A stretch of DNA of 37,679 nt, taken from NCBI GenBank assembly GCA_023807065.1, contig JAJJLU010000488.1, positions 1-37,679 of the forward strand, written 5' to 3'. The position numbers and the translations under genes are program-made. Positions within the stretch are counted from its first letter, which is position 1, and the number at the start of each line of letters is the position of its first letter. Of this stretch, positions 1 through 8,378 are shown piece after piece. The notes below the pieces were generated by a model, which saw only the letters and a program-made list of their open reading frames with translations, made no database searches and had not been told where the DNA came from. Source of the DNA: Isotricha intestinalis. Taxonomy: Eukaryota > Ciliophora > Litostomatea > Vestibuliferida > Isotrichidae.

Positions 1-2088
1 TTCTTGTTCTTCAGTTAAATCTTTATCTCTACTATATTGACCTCTATTATAATCATATTCAAAAGCATCATAAATTAAATCATCACTTTCTCCTTCATAA
101 TTATATCTATAATAAGCCCAAATAGATATTGGGAAAGTCCAAGGTGTTCTTGGTCTTTTTTTAATCTTCTTTATTTTCTCTGGTCTTGGAACACAATACT
201 TAAATTGTTTTATATAATCAGGATATGAAATCACATCAGGATTAATATCTACTTTAGTTTCACCTAATTTTGTTATTATAAATTGTTTTAATTCTCTTTC
301 TCCTTCTTCATCATCATCATCTTCATCTTCATTTATTGATTGGGTATGTATTATAGCTTCTTTTAATTCTGTTGTTTTATTTGCTCCATAATTTTCAACT
401 GGAACATCATTTAAAGTTAAATAATAATTAAAAATTCCTGGAGGACACATTCTATGACAAATAAAACCTTCTCTTGTATATTGAGTATCAAAAGGTTTAA
501 AACCTTCAAAACTTAAATATAATTTCACAACAGCTGAACTAACATTTCTTTCATTGGTATGAGGTTTATATTGAAATTTAACTTCCTTCCATCCTTCACA
601 TATCCAACAATTATTTTTTCCACGTAATTTTTGAACATTTAATATATTAGTTTTTATTAATGGATGTTCAGGCCCAATTCTATAGAAAATTTGACTATTG
701 GCAAAGTGATCTTCTTTATAATCATTTTTATTAATTGGAAAAACAAAACCTAATTCATCTACAATCATATCATTTCCATCAACATGAACACCTAAAATTG
801 TATGATTATCTTTTATATGTTCACTTATTGCAGTTGAGTCAATTGTTCCTATATTATTATATGATATATCTAAATGTAACATTTGAGTCTTTTTATTATG
901 AAATAATTCACATAATTGATTTGTAAAATATGATATACTTTTTTTAACTGGTGGTAATGCTCCTGCTTTTCTGTAATTACCAGTTAAAGATAATTCATAT
1001 AAATATGCATTATAATATTTTTTGTCTGGATTTGATTTTTGTAATTCTAATAATGATGGTATTTCTTCATTTAAATTATCTCCTATTGAATTCCATGAAA
1101 AATCTAATATTTTTATTTTTGGGTGTTTTTTTATTTCAGACATTATTAATCCTGCTCCATAATTTCTAAATTGATTTTGATATAAAATTAAAACATCTAA
1201 ATTAATACATTTATTTACTAAAGTAGATAAATTTTGGGATATATCATCTCCAATAGAATTTTGACCTATATTCAAATATTTTAATTTTGTAGTTAAACTA
1301 TTAGTAATTGCATTTAAAATATTTCTCATATTTGAATTTCCTAAATATAATCCTTCAAGATTTAAAGTTTCAATAGTACAATCAACATCATTTAAAAATT
1401 TTCTTAAAATTTCTGCCCCAGTAAATCCCATTTTATTATAAGAAATATTTAAAGAAACCAATTTACTCATTAAAGATTTATTATTGATAATAGTAGTAAA
1501 TAAAGGAATAAAAGAAATATCACTTAATCTATTTTTACATAAATCAAGTTCAGAAATATGTTCTGCAACACTTATAGAATTTGATAAACATTGAATATAA
1601 TTATCACCTACTCTTCTATTATTTAATTCAACTTTTGAGTTATCTCCTTTTCTTTTAACAATTCCAATAGGATTAGGAACAATTTTATATTTATTTGTAT
1701 TTCTAACGAAATTAAAAGAAGGAGTTGAAAGTGTATTTGCGCCTTTTCTAAATATTTCATTATCTTTATGTAATTTATTATAAAAAACTTTAAAAGAATT
1801 TGGATCACTATATCTAGTTTTTCCAAATTCATTATTTTCATATAAAGGATTATTATAATCTTTTTGCAATAATTCTAGATCATTCGAAGTTTCTGTTGAT
1901 CTATATAAACCAATATATTGTTTTCTATCTTCATTTGTTATTGATGGTTCTGTTACTGATTGTTTTTGTTCAAATTGTTTACGACGAAGATGTTTATCTA
2001 TTTTTTTCATTTTATAAAATTCTAATTCATCTCTAAAATGATGCTCTATTTTTGGTAATCTAAGTGAATTAAAATTATTCTCAGACAT
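1..2088 (-). CDS. Leucine-rich-repeat (RNI-like) protein, C-terminus cut by window edge
   Basis: The frame is open from the ATG at 2088 to the left edge (696 codons, no stop), so the gene is partial at its C-terminus. Residues about 177-440 hold eight or so ribonuclease-inhibitor-type leucine-rich repeats with LxxLxLxxNxIG cores, for example LVSLNISYNKMG and LKYLNIGQNSIG. The first 170 residues are charged and lack repeats. After the LRRs, at residues 494-500, lies a compact CWICEGW motif followed by a beta-rich region, then an acidic run (residues about 585-600) and a Lys/Arg/Pro-rich stretch. LRR domains of this class bind protein partners; no enzymatic motif is seen. The start is supported by a stop-rich AT leader directly upstream and the A-rich context usual here. 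The stop of the upstream TSR3 gene lies 91 bp away. The partner and cellular role are unknown. Confidence 0.85.
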   Translation of the reverse strand, partial: MSENNFNSLRLPKIEHHFRDELEFYKMKKIDKHLRRKQFEQKQSVTEPSITNEDRKQYIGLYRSTETSNDLELLQKDYNNPLYENNEFGKTRYSDPNSFKVFYNKLHKDNEIFRKGANTLSTPSFNFVRNTNKYKIVPNPIGIVKRKGDNSKVELNNRRVGDNYIQCLSNSISVAEHISELDLCKNRLSDISFIPLFTTIINNKSLMSKLVSLNISYNKMGFTGAEILRKFLNDVDCTIETLNLEGLYLGNSNMRNILNAITNSLTTKLKYLNIGQNSIGDDISQNLSTLVNKCINLDVLILYQNQFRNYGAGLIMSEIKKHPKIKILDFSWNSIGDNLNEEIPSLLELQKSNPDKKYYNAYLYELSLTGNYRKAGALPPVKKSISYFTNQLCELFHNKKTQMLHLDISYNNIGTIDSTAISEHIKDNHTILGVHVDGNDMIVDELGFVFPINKNDYKEDHFANSQIFYRIGPEHPLIKTNILNVQKLRGKNNCWICEGWKEVKFQYKPHTNERNVSSAVVKLYLSFEGFKPFDTQYTREGFICHRMCPPGIFNYYLTLNDVPVENYGANKTTELKEAIIHTQSINEDEDDDDEEGERELKQFIITKLGETKVDINPDVISYPDYIKQFKYCVPRPEKIKKIKKRPRTPWTFPISIWAYYRYNYEGESDDLIYDAFEYDYNRGQYSRDKDLTEEQE

Positions 2089-2179
2089 TTTTTTTTTCAG
2101 TTATTTAAAAAGAGGTTTTTATTATAATTTAAATTATTTATTATAGTCAAATTCTATTATTAATTAATATTTTTATTTT

Positions 2180-3022
2180 TTATATATCATGTTTTGTTAA
2201 TTCTTCAGTCAATTTATCAATATTTATATTTTTAAATAATTCCATATCTATTTTTTCATCTTCTTCTTCATTTTCTTCTTTTTCTCTTTCCTCTTCTTCT
2301 CGTAATTCTTTTTCTAAATCACCTAATCCATCACTTAATTTTCTTTTTTTTTTATTTTCTAATTCATCATTAATATATTTTTCTTGAATACTTTTTAATT
2401 CATCTTGTGAAGTAATTCCTTTATATTTATCAAATAATTCTTTATTAATATTGAAGAAGTTTTCACCCCATTTAAAATGATTCATGATGAATTTAGCTTC
2501 ACGTTCAAATCCTCCTAAAAATAAAGAAGCAGCAAAAGCCTCAGCACACGTTAATTTAAAAGCTTTACCAAAATTTACTGGATTAACAGCTACCATAAAT
2601 GGTAATGCCCTTGTTTCAATTTTATTTAAATTTAAATTCAATTCATTAAATTTTGCCCATGAACAATCAATAACACATATTCCTTTTTTTTTTATTATAT
2701 CATGATCTTCTATTGAACATATTTTTTTCCCATTTGGTGTTAATAATATTCCTCCATAATTTGGATAAAATTTTATTTCTGATAATAAACCTAATCTTTC
2801 CATTTTTTTACCTGTACATTTTTTAGGGTCACATTGATCAAAATATAACATTGTTAATTTTATTGTAAATTCTTCAAATTCTTCTTCTTCATTTTCATAT
2901 TCTTCTTCTTCATTCTCTTGTTTTTTAGGAGATTTTGGCATTAATATTACTTTTTTATTATTATTTTTGTGATTATGCTTTTTATTTCCATTAAATTTAT
3001 AATTATGATGTTTCTTCTTCAT
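2180..3022 (-). CDS. TSR3: 18S rRNA aminocarboxypropyltransferase TSR3
   Basis: TSR3 transfers the 3-amino-3-carboxypropyl group of S-adenosylmethionine to a hypermodified pseudouridine of 18S rRNA late in 40S maturation in the cytoplasm. The 280-residue protein carries the family landmarks in order: the N-terminal block FDQCDPKKCTGKKMERLGLL (residues 61-80), VIDCSWAKFNEL (117-128), the signature ALPFMVAVNPVNFGKAFKLT (139-158) running into CAEAFAASLFLGGF (159-172), and FKWGENFFNIN (183-193). The core is of usual length. The additions are a His/Lys/Asn-rich head (1-35), an acidic Glu run (36-52) and a charged acidic tail rich in Glu/Lys. The ATG is 67 bp from that of the divergent WD40 gene, implying a shared promoter. 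The family is broadly conserved and usually single copy, so I consider the call firm. Confidence 0.95.
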   Translation of the reverse strand: MKKKHHNYKFNGNKKHNHKNNNKKVILMPKSPKKQENEEEEYENEEEEFEEFTIKLTMLYFDQCDPKKCTGKKMERLGLLSEIKFYPNYGGILLTPNGKKICSIEDHDIIKKKGICVIDCSWAKFNELNLNLNKIETRALPFMVAVNPVNFGKAFKLTCAEAFAASLFLGGFEREAKFIMNHFKWGENFFNINKELFDKYKGITSQDELKSIQEKYINDELENKKKRKLSDGLGDLEKELREEEEREKEENEEEDEKIDMELFKNINIDKLTEELTKHDI

Positions 3023-3089
3023 TTAAAAAGATAAAAAAAAAAACATATTTTTTAAAATAATAAAAAAAACATAAAATTTTAATTAAAAA
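3023..3089. promoter_or_regulatory. 67-bp divergent intergenic region, probable bidirectional promoter
   Basis: This 67-bp, almost purely A/T spacer separates the start codons of TSR3 (minus) and the CFAP337-like gene (plus). Both promoters and both 5' leaders must fit inside it unless they extend into coding sequence. No TATA-like or palindromic element stands out from the A/T background. A-tracts sit directly before each ATG, as at other genes in the window. The bidirectional role is inferred from geometry alone. Confidence 0.4.
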
Positions 3090-6000
3090 ATGTTTGACTA
3101 CGAAACCGATGATGAAAAACCAAAAATTAATGAAGACATTAAGATAATTCCCTATACAAAAAATAGAATGAAAATAGTAAGAGGAAATCGTTTTTTTATA
3201 TTAGATCCCAATAGATATGATATAAATAATTTAATGATGTTAATTGATTTAAAAAAAATAAATAAAATAGAAGAAGAATTTGAGAAATATCCAGATGGAT
3301 TAGATAGATTAACATTTATAAAATTAATGAAAAAAGAATTACCAACAAATTTAAGTGATCCATATGATGAAATAAATTTAGTATATGGATTATATAAGTT
3401 ATTTTGTGAAACTGATTTAAGTGGAGATGGAATAATGCAATGGAGTGAATTTACACAATTTATGATAGATAGAGTTGAAGGTGAAAATGATTCTTCAGAT
3501 CCAAATGATACTGAAGGAATGAAAGAAAAAGAAATGATTAAATATAAAAGGTATATGATAAGTGAAAAAGTTAAAGATTATACTATTCATAAAAAAGATG
3601 TTATATCTGCTATTTATTATCCTAAAATTGATAAGATTATTATCGCTGAATATAATAGTAAAATTTTAAAAATTTATAATCCTAAAAATGGAAAATGTGA
3701 TATGATTTTTGATATTGAAAATTATTTTCAGAAAAAAATGTTAGAAGAACAACAAAATAAGAAAAGTGGAGTTAAAAAAAAACAGAAATTTAAAGTAGAA
3801 AATGTTAAATCATTGACATTTAGTGTTTTATCAATGTTTATGTCACCAATAAACATTTTAGCATTATGTTTAAGTAATAATAAAATAGCTTTTTTTACAT
3901 TTTCAACAGATCTTCATGCAGAATGTATATATGAATTATCAACAAATCCACTTCAAAAAAGAATATGGTATTTAAAAGATCATGATATTTGGGTTAGTAC
4001 TGGTAGAAAATTAGAAAATGAAAGATATTATTATTTATATGAATTAGATATAGATTTTGAAAGAGATGGTGATAGAATAAAATGTTTATATAATCAAGGT
4101 CATTGGCATAGAAATGTATTTTTTGAAAATCCAATTGATTATAAAAGTCCAAATTATGGTAAAGGACATCAAGAAGAAATTTTTGATGTTATAGAAATAT
4201 CCAAACCTCCTTTAATATTAACTGCATGTATGGATGGAAAAATTAGATTATTTAATTTAAATGAAAATGATTTTTTAAAAGTTTGGAGAACTGAAGGTGG
4301 AGTTAGAACATTAGCATATAATCCAAATATAGATACAAATGGATTAATTTTATCAACTGGATTTGAATATCATATAAACATATATTCTACAGATTTAAGT
4401 CTTGATGATTCTTTTAAAGGAAAATTAGAAGGTCATTCTGCTCCTATTATTTGTGTTAAATTTTTAGCTGATTCTTATATGTGTGTTTCTGTTGATGAAG
4501 ATGCTATTGTTAAAATCTGGGATGCTAAACAAAGACAATGTTTACAAACTTTACAAGTTGATCAAAAAAAAATAATCGTAAATCAATTACTTTATATTAA
4601 GAAATATAATAGGTTTGTTATTTATGGTAATAAAATGATTTATTATGATCAAAAATATAGAGAAAGTGAAATATCAAAAGTAAGTAAAGAAAAAAATGAA
4701 ATTAATTATCCTATTAAATGTGAATTTAATAAATATCATATGAATTTTTATGTTGCAACTTTGAAAGATATTAGAGTATATTCTTCTGTGAATGGGAATT
4801 TAATATATGTTTTTAAAAAATTTTTAGAACAAGAAAGATTTGATAATGAAACAAAAATTCGTTGTTTTTGTTTTGATTATCAATATCGTTTATTATATTT
4901 AGGATTTTCAAATGGGACAGTTCAACAATTTAATGCAGGAAATGGTTCATTAATAAAGCCAATAAATGAATATGAAGTTGAAAGAGATGGTATAAGTACT
5001 ATAAAAACTCATCATACAAAAGATGTAAACTCAATGTTTGTTTTTTGGAATTTACCAGGAACAGCAAATGAAGATTATATTTTAGTTACAACTGGATTAG
5101 ATTCTATTATTAATATGTATAATGAAAAAGATCCTGAAGAATCTGTTAAATTAAGAGGAATTTATAATTCCCATAATATTGGAGATAAAAAAAATGAAAT
5201 TTTATGTATGGATTTTTCAAGAAGATATAATAACTTTGCAACCGGTTCTGTCGATGGAATTGTTAATTTATGGAATTTTGAATTAACAAAAATGGAAGAA
5301 ACTTGTTATATTCAAAATTATAGAAATTATAATGCTGTTGAATTAAAATTTTTAGATCCTTTCCCAGTTTTAGCAGTTGCTTATTCAAATGGTTCTATTT
5401 TCTTATGGGGAACTAAACCAAATATAGAATTAAATGGTCAATGTTTCTTTAGAACTATGCATTATTTTCATAAAGAAAGTGGATTTGTTCAAAATCCTAT
5501 TTCTTGTTTATTGTTTTTTCATCACAAATTTGGTAATTTAGAAAATAAAAAAGTAAAATATGCAAATGACTTTCTGACAAATCCACCAGAAGATATTTCA
5601 TTTGATGATGATTTATTAAAGTATGTACCTGATAATAAAGAAGATAATAATAAATCATATTTAATTATTGGAGATGATAAAGGATTTTTAAAATTAGTTG
5701 ATTTATTACCAATATTTAAAAAATATCAAGTTGAAATAATGGAAGAAAGTAAAGTTCAATCTACTTTTAATATATTAAAAACAGAAGAAGTACATGCAGA
5801 AACTAGTTTAATTCATAATTTACAAAAAGAAAAAAAATTTATGGGACCATTTTATGCAGTTTACCCAAATTTAGTTATTTATGAAAGTAAAATTCATAAT
5901 GAAGAAATCATTTATTTAAGTAAAGTTGATGAACCTTTTTCTTTAATATCTGTGGCAAAAGATAGAAGAGTTAAAATTTGGGATAAAAATATGGATATCA

Positions 6001-6833
6001 TTGGTGAGATTTATACTGGGATTAATAATGTTACTATAGCTCCTTGGAAATTTAAATTAGATTGGGAAACTTTAAAAAAAGAAGAAATGCAAGAATTTTT
6101 AAAAATAGCTGATGAAGTAGAAGTAGATTTTTCAATGTTAAAAAATTATAATAAAAATGCTCCAATTCCTGCTGAAGATATGGAAGAAGAAAAGAATGAT
6201 AAAAGAAATTTATTTAAAACTCAAATTCCAATAAAAAAAAAAAGATTTAAAAAAATAGAACCAAAAAAAGAAAAATTTAAAGTTTTTGAAGATGATAATA
6301 TAATAAATGAATCATATGAAGGAAGATTTATTCAAGAAATGAAAAAGAAAATAGATGAAGATTTTTGTCCTCATGGAGAAGAAATTGGAATGAATGAAAT
6401 GAGTAGAAATGTCATTGATAGTGTTGCAAATGGAAAAGATATTTCTGAATTATTCCAAAATCCCATTCATAAAAAAGCAAAAAGTACTCATTCAATATTA
6501 CCTAAATTAAGTTCAAGTACTAATATAAATAATCAAAATGATAGAAAAGAATTGTTTATTGAGAAATTTATAAAAAAAAGTGATGATAATGTTAAAGATA
6601 GTTTAATTTTACCTTTAATTAAACATGAATTTAAAAGTAATGAAAATGTTAAATTTAAACAAGGAGAAACTGAAAAAATTTTAGCTTTTGAATATTATCA
6701 AAATAGTTATAAAGAATGTTTTAGAATTCATAGTAAAGAAGAAGGAATAACTGGATTAAGGGCAAATTATAAAATAATGTGGGATTTTGTAAATGGATAT
6801 AGTAAAAGAAGAAGAAAAAATAAAAATAATTAA
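3090..6833 (+). CDS. CFAP337: EF-hand/WD40 ciliary protein, CFAP337 (WDR49)-like
   Basis: The 1247-residue protein begins with an EF-hand pair. The first hand is degenerate (residues about 60-85). The second has a canonical calcium loop, DLSGDGIMQWSE, at 109-120. WD40 repeats follow through most of the protein, with clear blades near residues 470 (VKIWDAKQRQ), 717 (ATGSVDGIVNLWNF) and 957 (VAKDRRVKIWD), enough for two beta-propellers. The C-terminal 250 residues are Lys/Glu-rich, ending in a conserved-looking block around YYQNSYKECF. EF-hands ahead of tandem propellers is the architecture of the WDR49/WDR64/CFAP337 family of axonemal proteins, so an axonemal scaffold with calcium sensing is the likely role. 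This implies a ciliated or flagellated organism. It could instead be another member of the same EF-hand/WD40 family. The PP2C gene starts 64 bp downstream on the same strand. Confidence 0.8.
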   Translation: MFDYETDDEKPKINEDIKIIPYTKNRMKIVRGNRFFILDPNRYDINNLMMLIDLKKINKIEEEFEKYPDGLDRLTFIKLMKKELPTNLSDPYDEINLVYGLYKLFCETDLSGDGIMQWSEFTQFMIDRVEGENDSSDPNDTEGMKEKEMIKYKRYMISEKVKDYTIHKKDVISAIYYPKIDKIIIAEYNSKILKIYNPKNGKCDMIFDIENYFQKKMLEEQQNKKSGVKKKQKFKVENVKSLTFSVLSMFMSPINILALCLSNNKIAFFTFSTDLHAECIYELSTNPLQKRIWYLKDHDIWVSTGRKLENERYYYLYELDIDFERDGDRIKCLYNQGHWHRNVFFENPIDYKSPNYGKGHQEEIFDVIEISKPPLILTACMDGKIRLFNLNENDFLKVWRTEGGVRTLAYNPNIDTNGLILSTGFEYHINIYSTDLSLDDSFKGKLEGHSAPIICVKFLADSYMCVSVDEDAIVKIWDAKQRQCLQTLQVDQKKIIVNQLLYIKKYNRFVIYGNKMIYYDQKYRESEISKVSKEKNEINYPIKCEFNKYHMNFYVATLKDIRVYSSVNGNLIYVFKKFLEQERFDNETKIRCFCFDYQYRLLYLGFSNGTVQQFNAGNGSLIKPINEYEVERDGISTIKTHHTKDVNSMFVFWNLPGTANEDYILVTTGLDSIINMYNEKDPEESVKLRGIYNSHNIGDKKNEILCMDFSRRYNNFATGSVDGIVNLWNFELTKMEETCYIQNYRNYNAVELKFLDPFPVLAVAYSNGSIFLWGTKPNIELNGQCFFRTMHYFHKESGFVQNPISCLLFFHHKFGNLENKKVKYANDFLTNPPEDISFDDDLLKYVPDNKEDNNKSYLIIGDDKGFLKLVDLLPIFKKYQVEIMEESKVQSTFNILKTEEVHAETSLIHNLQKEKKFMGPFYAVYPNLVIYESKIHNEEIIYLSKVDEPFSLISVAKDRRVKIWDKNMDIIGEIYTGINNVTIAPWKFKLDWETLKKEEMQEFLKIADEVEVDFSMLKNYNKNAPIPAEDMEEEKNDKRNLFKTQIPIKKKRFKKIEPKKEKFKVFEDDNIINESYEGRFIQEMKKKIDEDFCPHGEEIGMNEMSRNVIDSVANGKDISELFQNPIHKKAKSTHSILPKLSSSTNINNQNDRKELFIEKFIKKSDDNVKDSLILPLIKHEFKSNENVKFKQGETEKILAFEYYQNSYKECFRIHSKEEGITGLRANYKIMWDFVNGYSKRRRKNKNN

Positions 6834-6897
6834 ATAAATAATATTATTTAATTTATTTTTTTTTATAAAAAATTTAATTGTATTTTTAATTTAAAAA

Positions 6898-8073
6898 ATG
6901 AAAAATTTTTTAGAAAATATTTTAGATATATCTTCAATAATAAGAAGTGGATATTTTATTTATCAAACAGCAAAATTTTTTTCAAGAAATAAATATTATT
7001 ATCTACCATATAATTACAGAATAGAAAAACTAATTCCAAAAACAATATCATCTAAAATAAATAATTCTGCTTTTGGTTTACAATTAAGGTCAAATGACCC
7101 AATCGAAGATCGTTATTCTTTAAAACAATTTTCATTGGAAAACCAAAATAATGCTCTTTTTATGAGTGTATATGATGGTCATGGAGGATATTCTTTATCA
7201 GAATATGCAAATAATCATTTATTTAATTATTTTATAGATTCATATAATGAATTACCAAAACATTTATCAACAGATGAAAAAATTAAAAATGCAATATTAA
7301 AAGCATTTTTAAGAATTGAAAAAGAATTTTATGATATTTCATATGAAAAATATTTAAGAGGTGAAGGAAGAGAAGCAACATTAGGTTCTTGTGCATTAAT
7401 AGGAATAATATATGATAATAAACTATATATTTCAAATTTAGGTGATAGTAAAGCAAGAATGTTTAGTTTATCTAAAAATAGTGATAATTTTTTAGTAAAT
7501 AAATTAACAAAAGTATTTAATGCGAGAAAGAAAGAAGAACAAGAAAGATTAATTAAAATTTGGCCTAATGACCCAATTATTTATAAATGTCATAAAAATA
7601 ATCCTAAAGCTTGTTATGTAAAAGGTAGATTACAACCAACAAGAACTTTAGGAGATTTTCATTTAAAATTTAAAGAATTTAATGAACATACACAAACTAA
7701 AGAAAATATGAAAAAGTATAAGAAAGAAATAAAAGATTTTGATGGACCATATATTAACCATATTCCAGAAATAAAAATAATTAATTTAAATGAAAATGAT
7801 AAATATATATTAATGGCTAGTGATGGTTTATGGGATTTTTTAAAAAGTTCAGAAGTTTCAAAAATAATAAGAAATTATGAAAAAGAAAAGATATTCAACA
7901 TAAATTTAGAAAAAATATCTTATAAATTATTAGATAAAATATTAATTAGAGCATCTCAAGATGCAGGAATAAGTTTTGATGAAATGTTAGAAATAAAAGA
8001 AGCAAAAAAATTGAGAAAAATACATGATGATATAACAATGATTTTATGTTCATTAAATAAATTTAAAATATAA
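6898..8073 (+). CDS. PP2C-type (PPM) Ser/Thr protein phosphatase
   Basis: Metal-dependent (Mg/Mn) phosphatase of 391 residues with the PPM motifs in order: an acidic metal ligand in PIEDRY (residues 68-73), VYDGHGGYSL (91-100), ATLGSCALIG then NLGDSKARMF, RTLGDFHLKF, MASDGLWDFL near 303-312, and the final HDDITMIL before the end. All expected metal-coordinating aspartates appear present. The stretch between NLGDSKAR and RTLGD, with NARKKEEQERLIKIWPNDP, resembles the pyruvate-dehydrogenase-phosphatase and plant clade D PP2Cs more than small PP2Cs. The first 30 residues contain a hydrophobic/aromatic segment (ISSIIRSGYFIYQTAKFF) that could be a membrane anchor or an organelle-targeting region; I cannot decide which. 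It lies 64 bp behind the CFAP337-like gene, with a run of A before the ATG. The substrate is unknown. Confidence 0.92.
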   Translation: MKNFLENILDISSIIRSGYFIYQTAKFFSRNKYYYLPYNYRIEKLIPKTISSKINNSAFGLQLRSNDPIEDRYSLKQFSLENQNNALFMSVYDGHGGYSLSEYANNHLFNYFIDSYNELPKHLSTDEKIKNAILKAFLRIEKEFYDISYEKYLRGEGREATLGSCALIGIIYDNKLYISNLGDSKARMFSLSKNSDNFLVNKLTKVFNARKKEEQERLIKIWPNDPIIYKCHKNNPKACYVKGRLQPTRTLGDFHLKFKEFNEHTQTKENMKKYKKEIKDFDGPYINHIPEIKIINLNENDKYILMASDGLWDFLKSSEVSKIIRNYEKEKIFNINLEKISYKLLDKILIRASQDAGISFDEMLEIKEAKKLRKIHDDITMILCSLNKFKI

Positions 8074-8378
8074 TTATAAAAAAATAGTTTTTTTGATGAT
8101 AGGGTCAGAGAATAAATTTAAAAAAATCTACTAGATTAAATATTAATGATATAATTTTATTTTAAATGTTTTAAATTCAAAAATATTATTTTTCTTTAAA
8201 AACTTTAAAAAAGATATGTTAAAATTATAATATAAAAATTCATAAATAAAAAAAGATAACAGAAAGATTAACATCTATATACTTTTACATTTAATTTTTT
8301 ATCATTTAAATTTAAAAAAAAAATTTATTTTTAAATTTTGAAAAAAAAAATAATTGTATTTAATTTATTTAATTTTAT
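8074..8378. other. 305-bp intergenic region, no gene seen
   Basis: An A/T-rich spacer between two same-strand genes. The only departure from near-pure A/T is a short G-richer patch near 8093-8113 (gatgatagggtcagag). It contains a box-C-like TGATGA but no matching CTGA box at snoRNA spacing, so no RNA gene is called. The region presumably holds the PP2C 3' end and the promoter of the RING/WD40 gene. Confidence 0.5.

Noticed and set aside
735..1169. Short plus-strand open frames rich in Tyr, His and Leu
   Set aside because: They lie antisense inside the LRR gene, whose own frame is open for 696 codons with repeat structure. The same reasoning removes antisense frames inside the USP, Asn-rich and cNMP genes.
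8090..8115. Possible box C/D snoRNA (TGATGA at about 8094)
   Set aside because: No CTGA box D at suitable distance, and no terminal stem.
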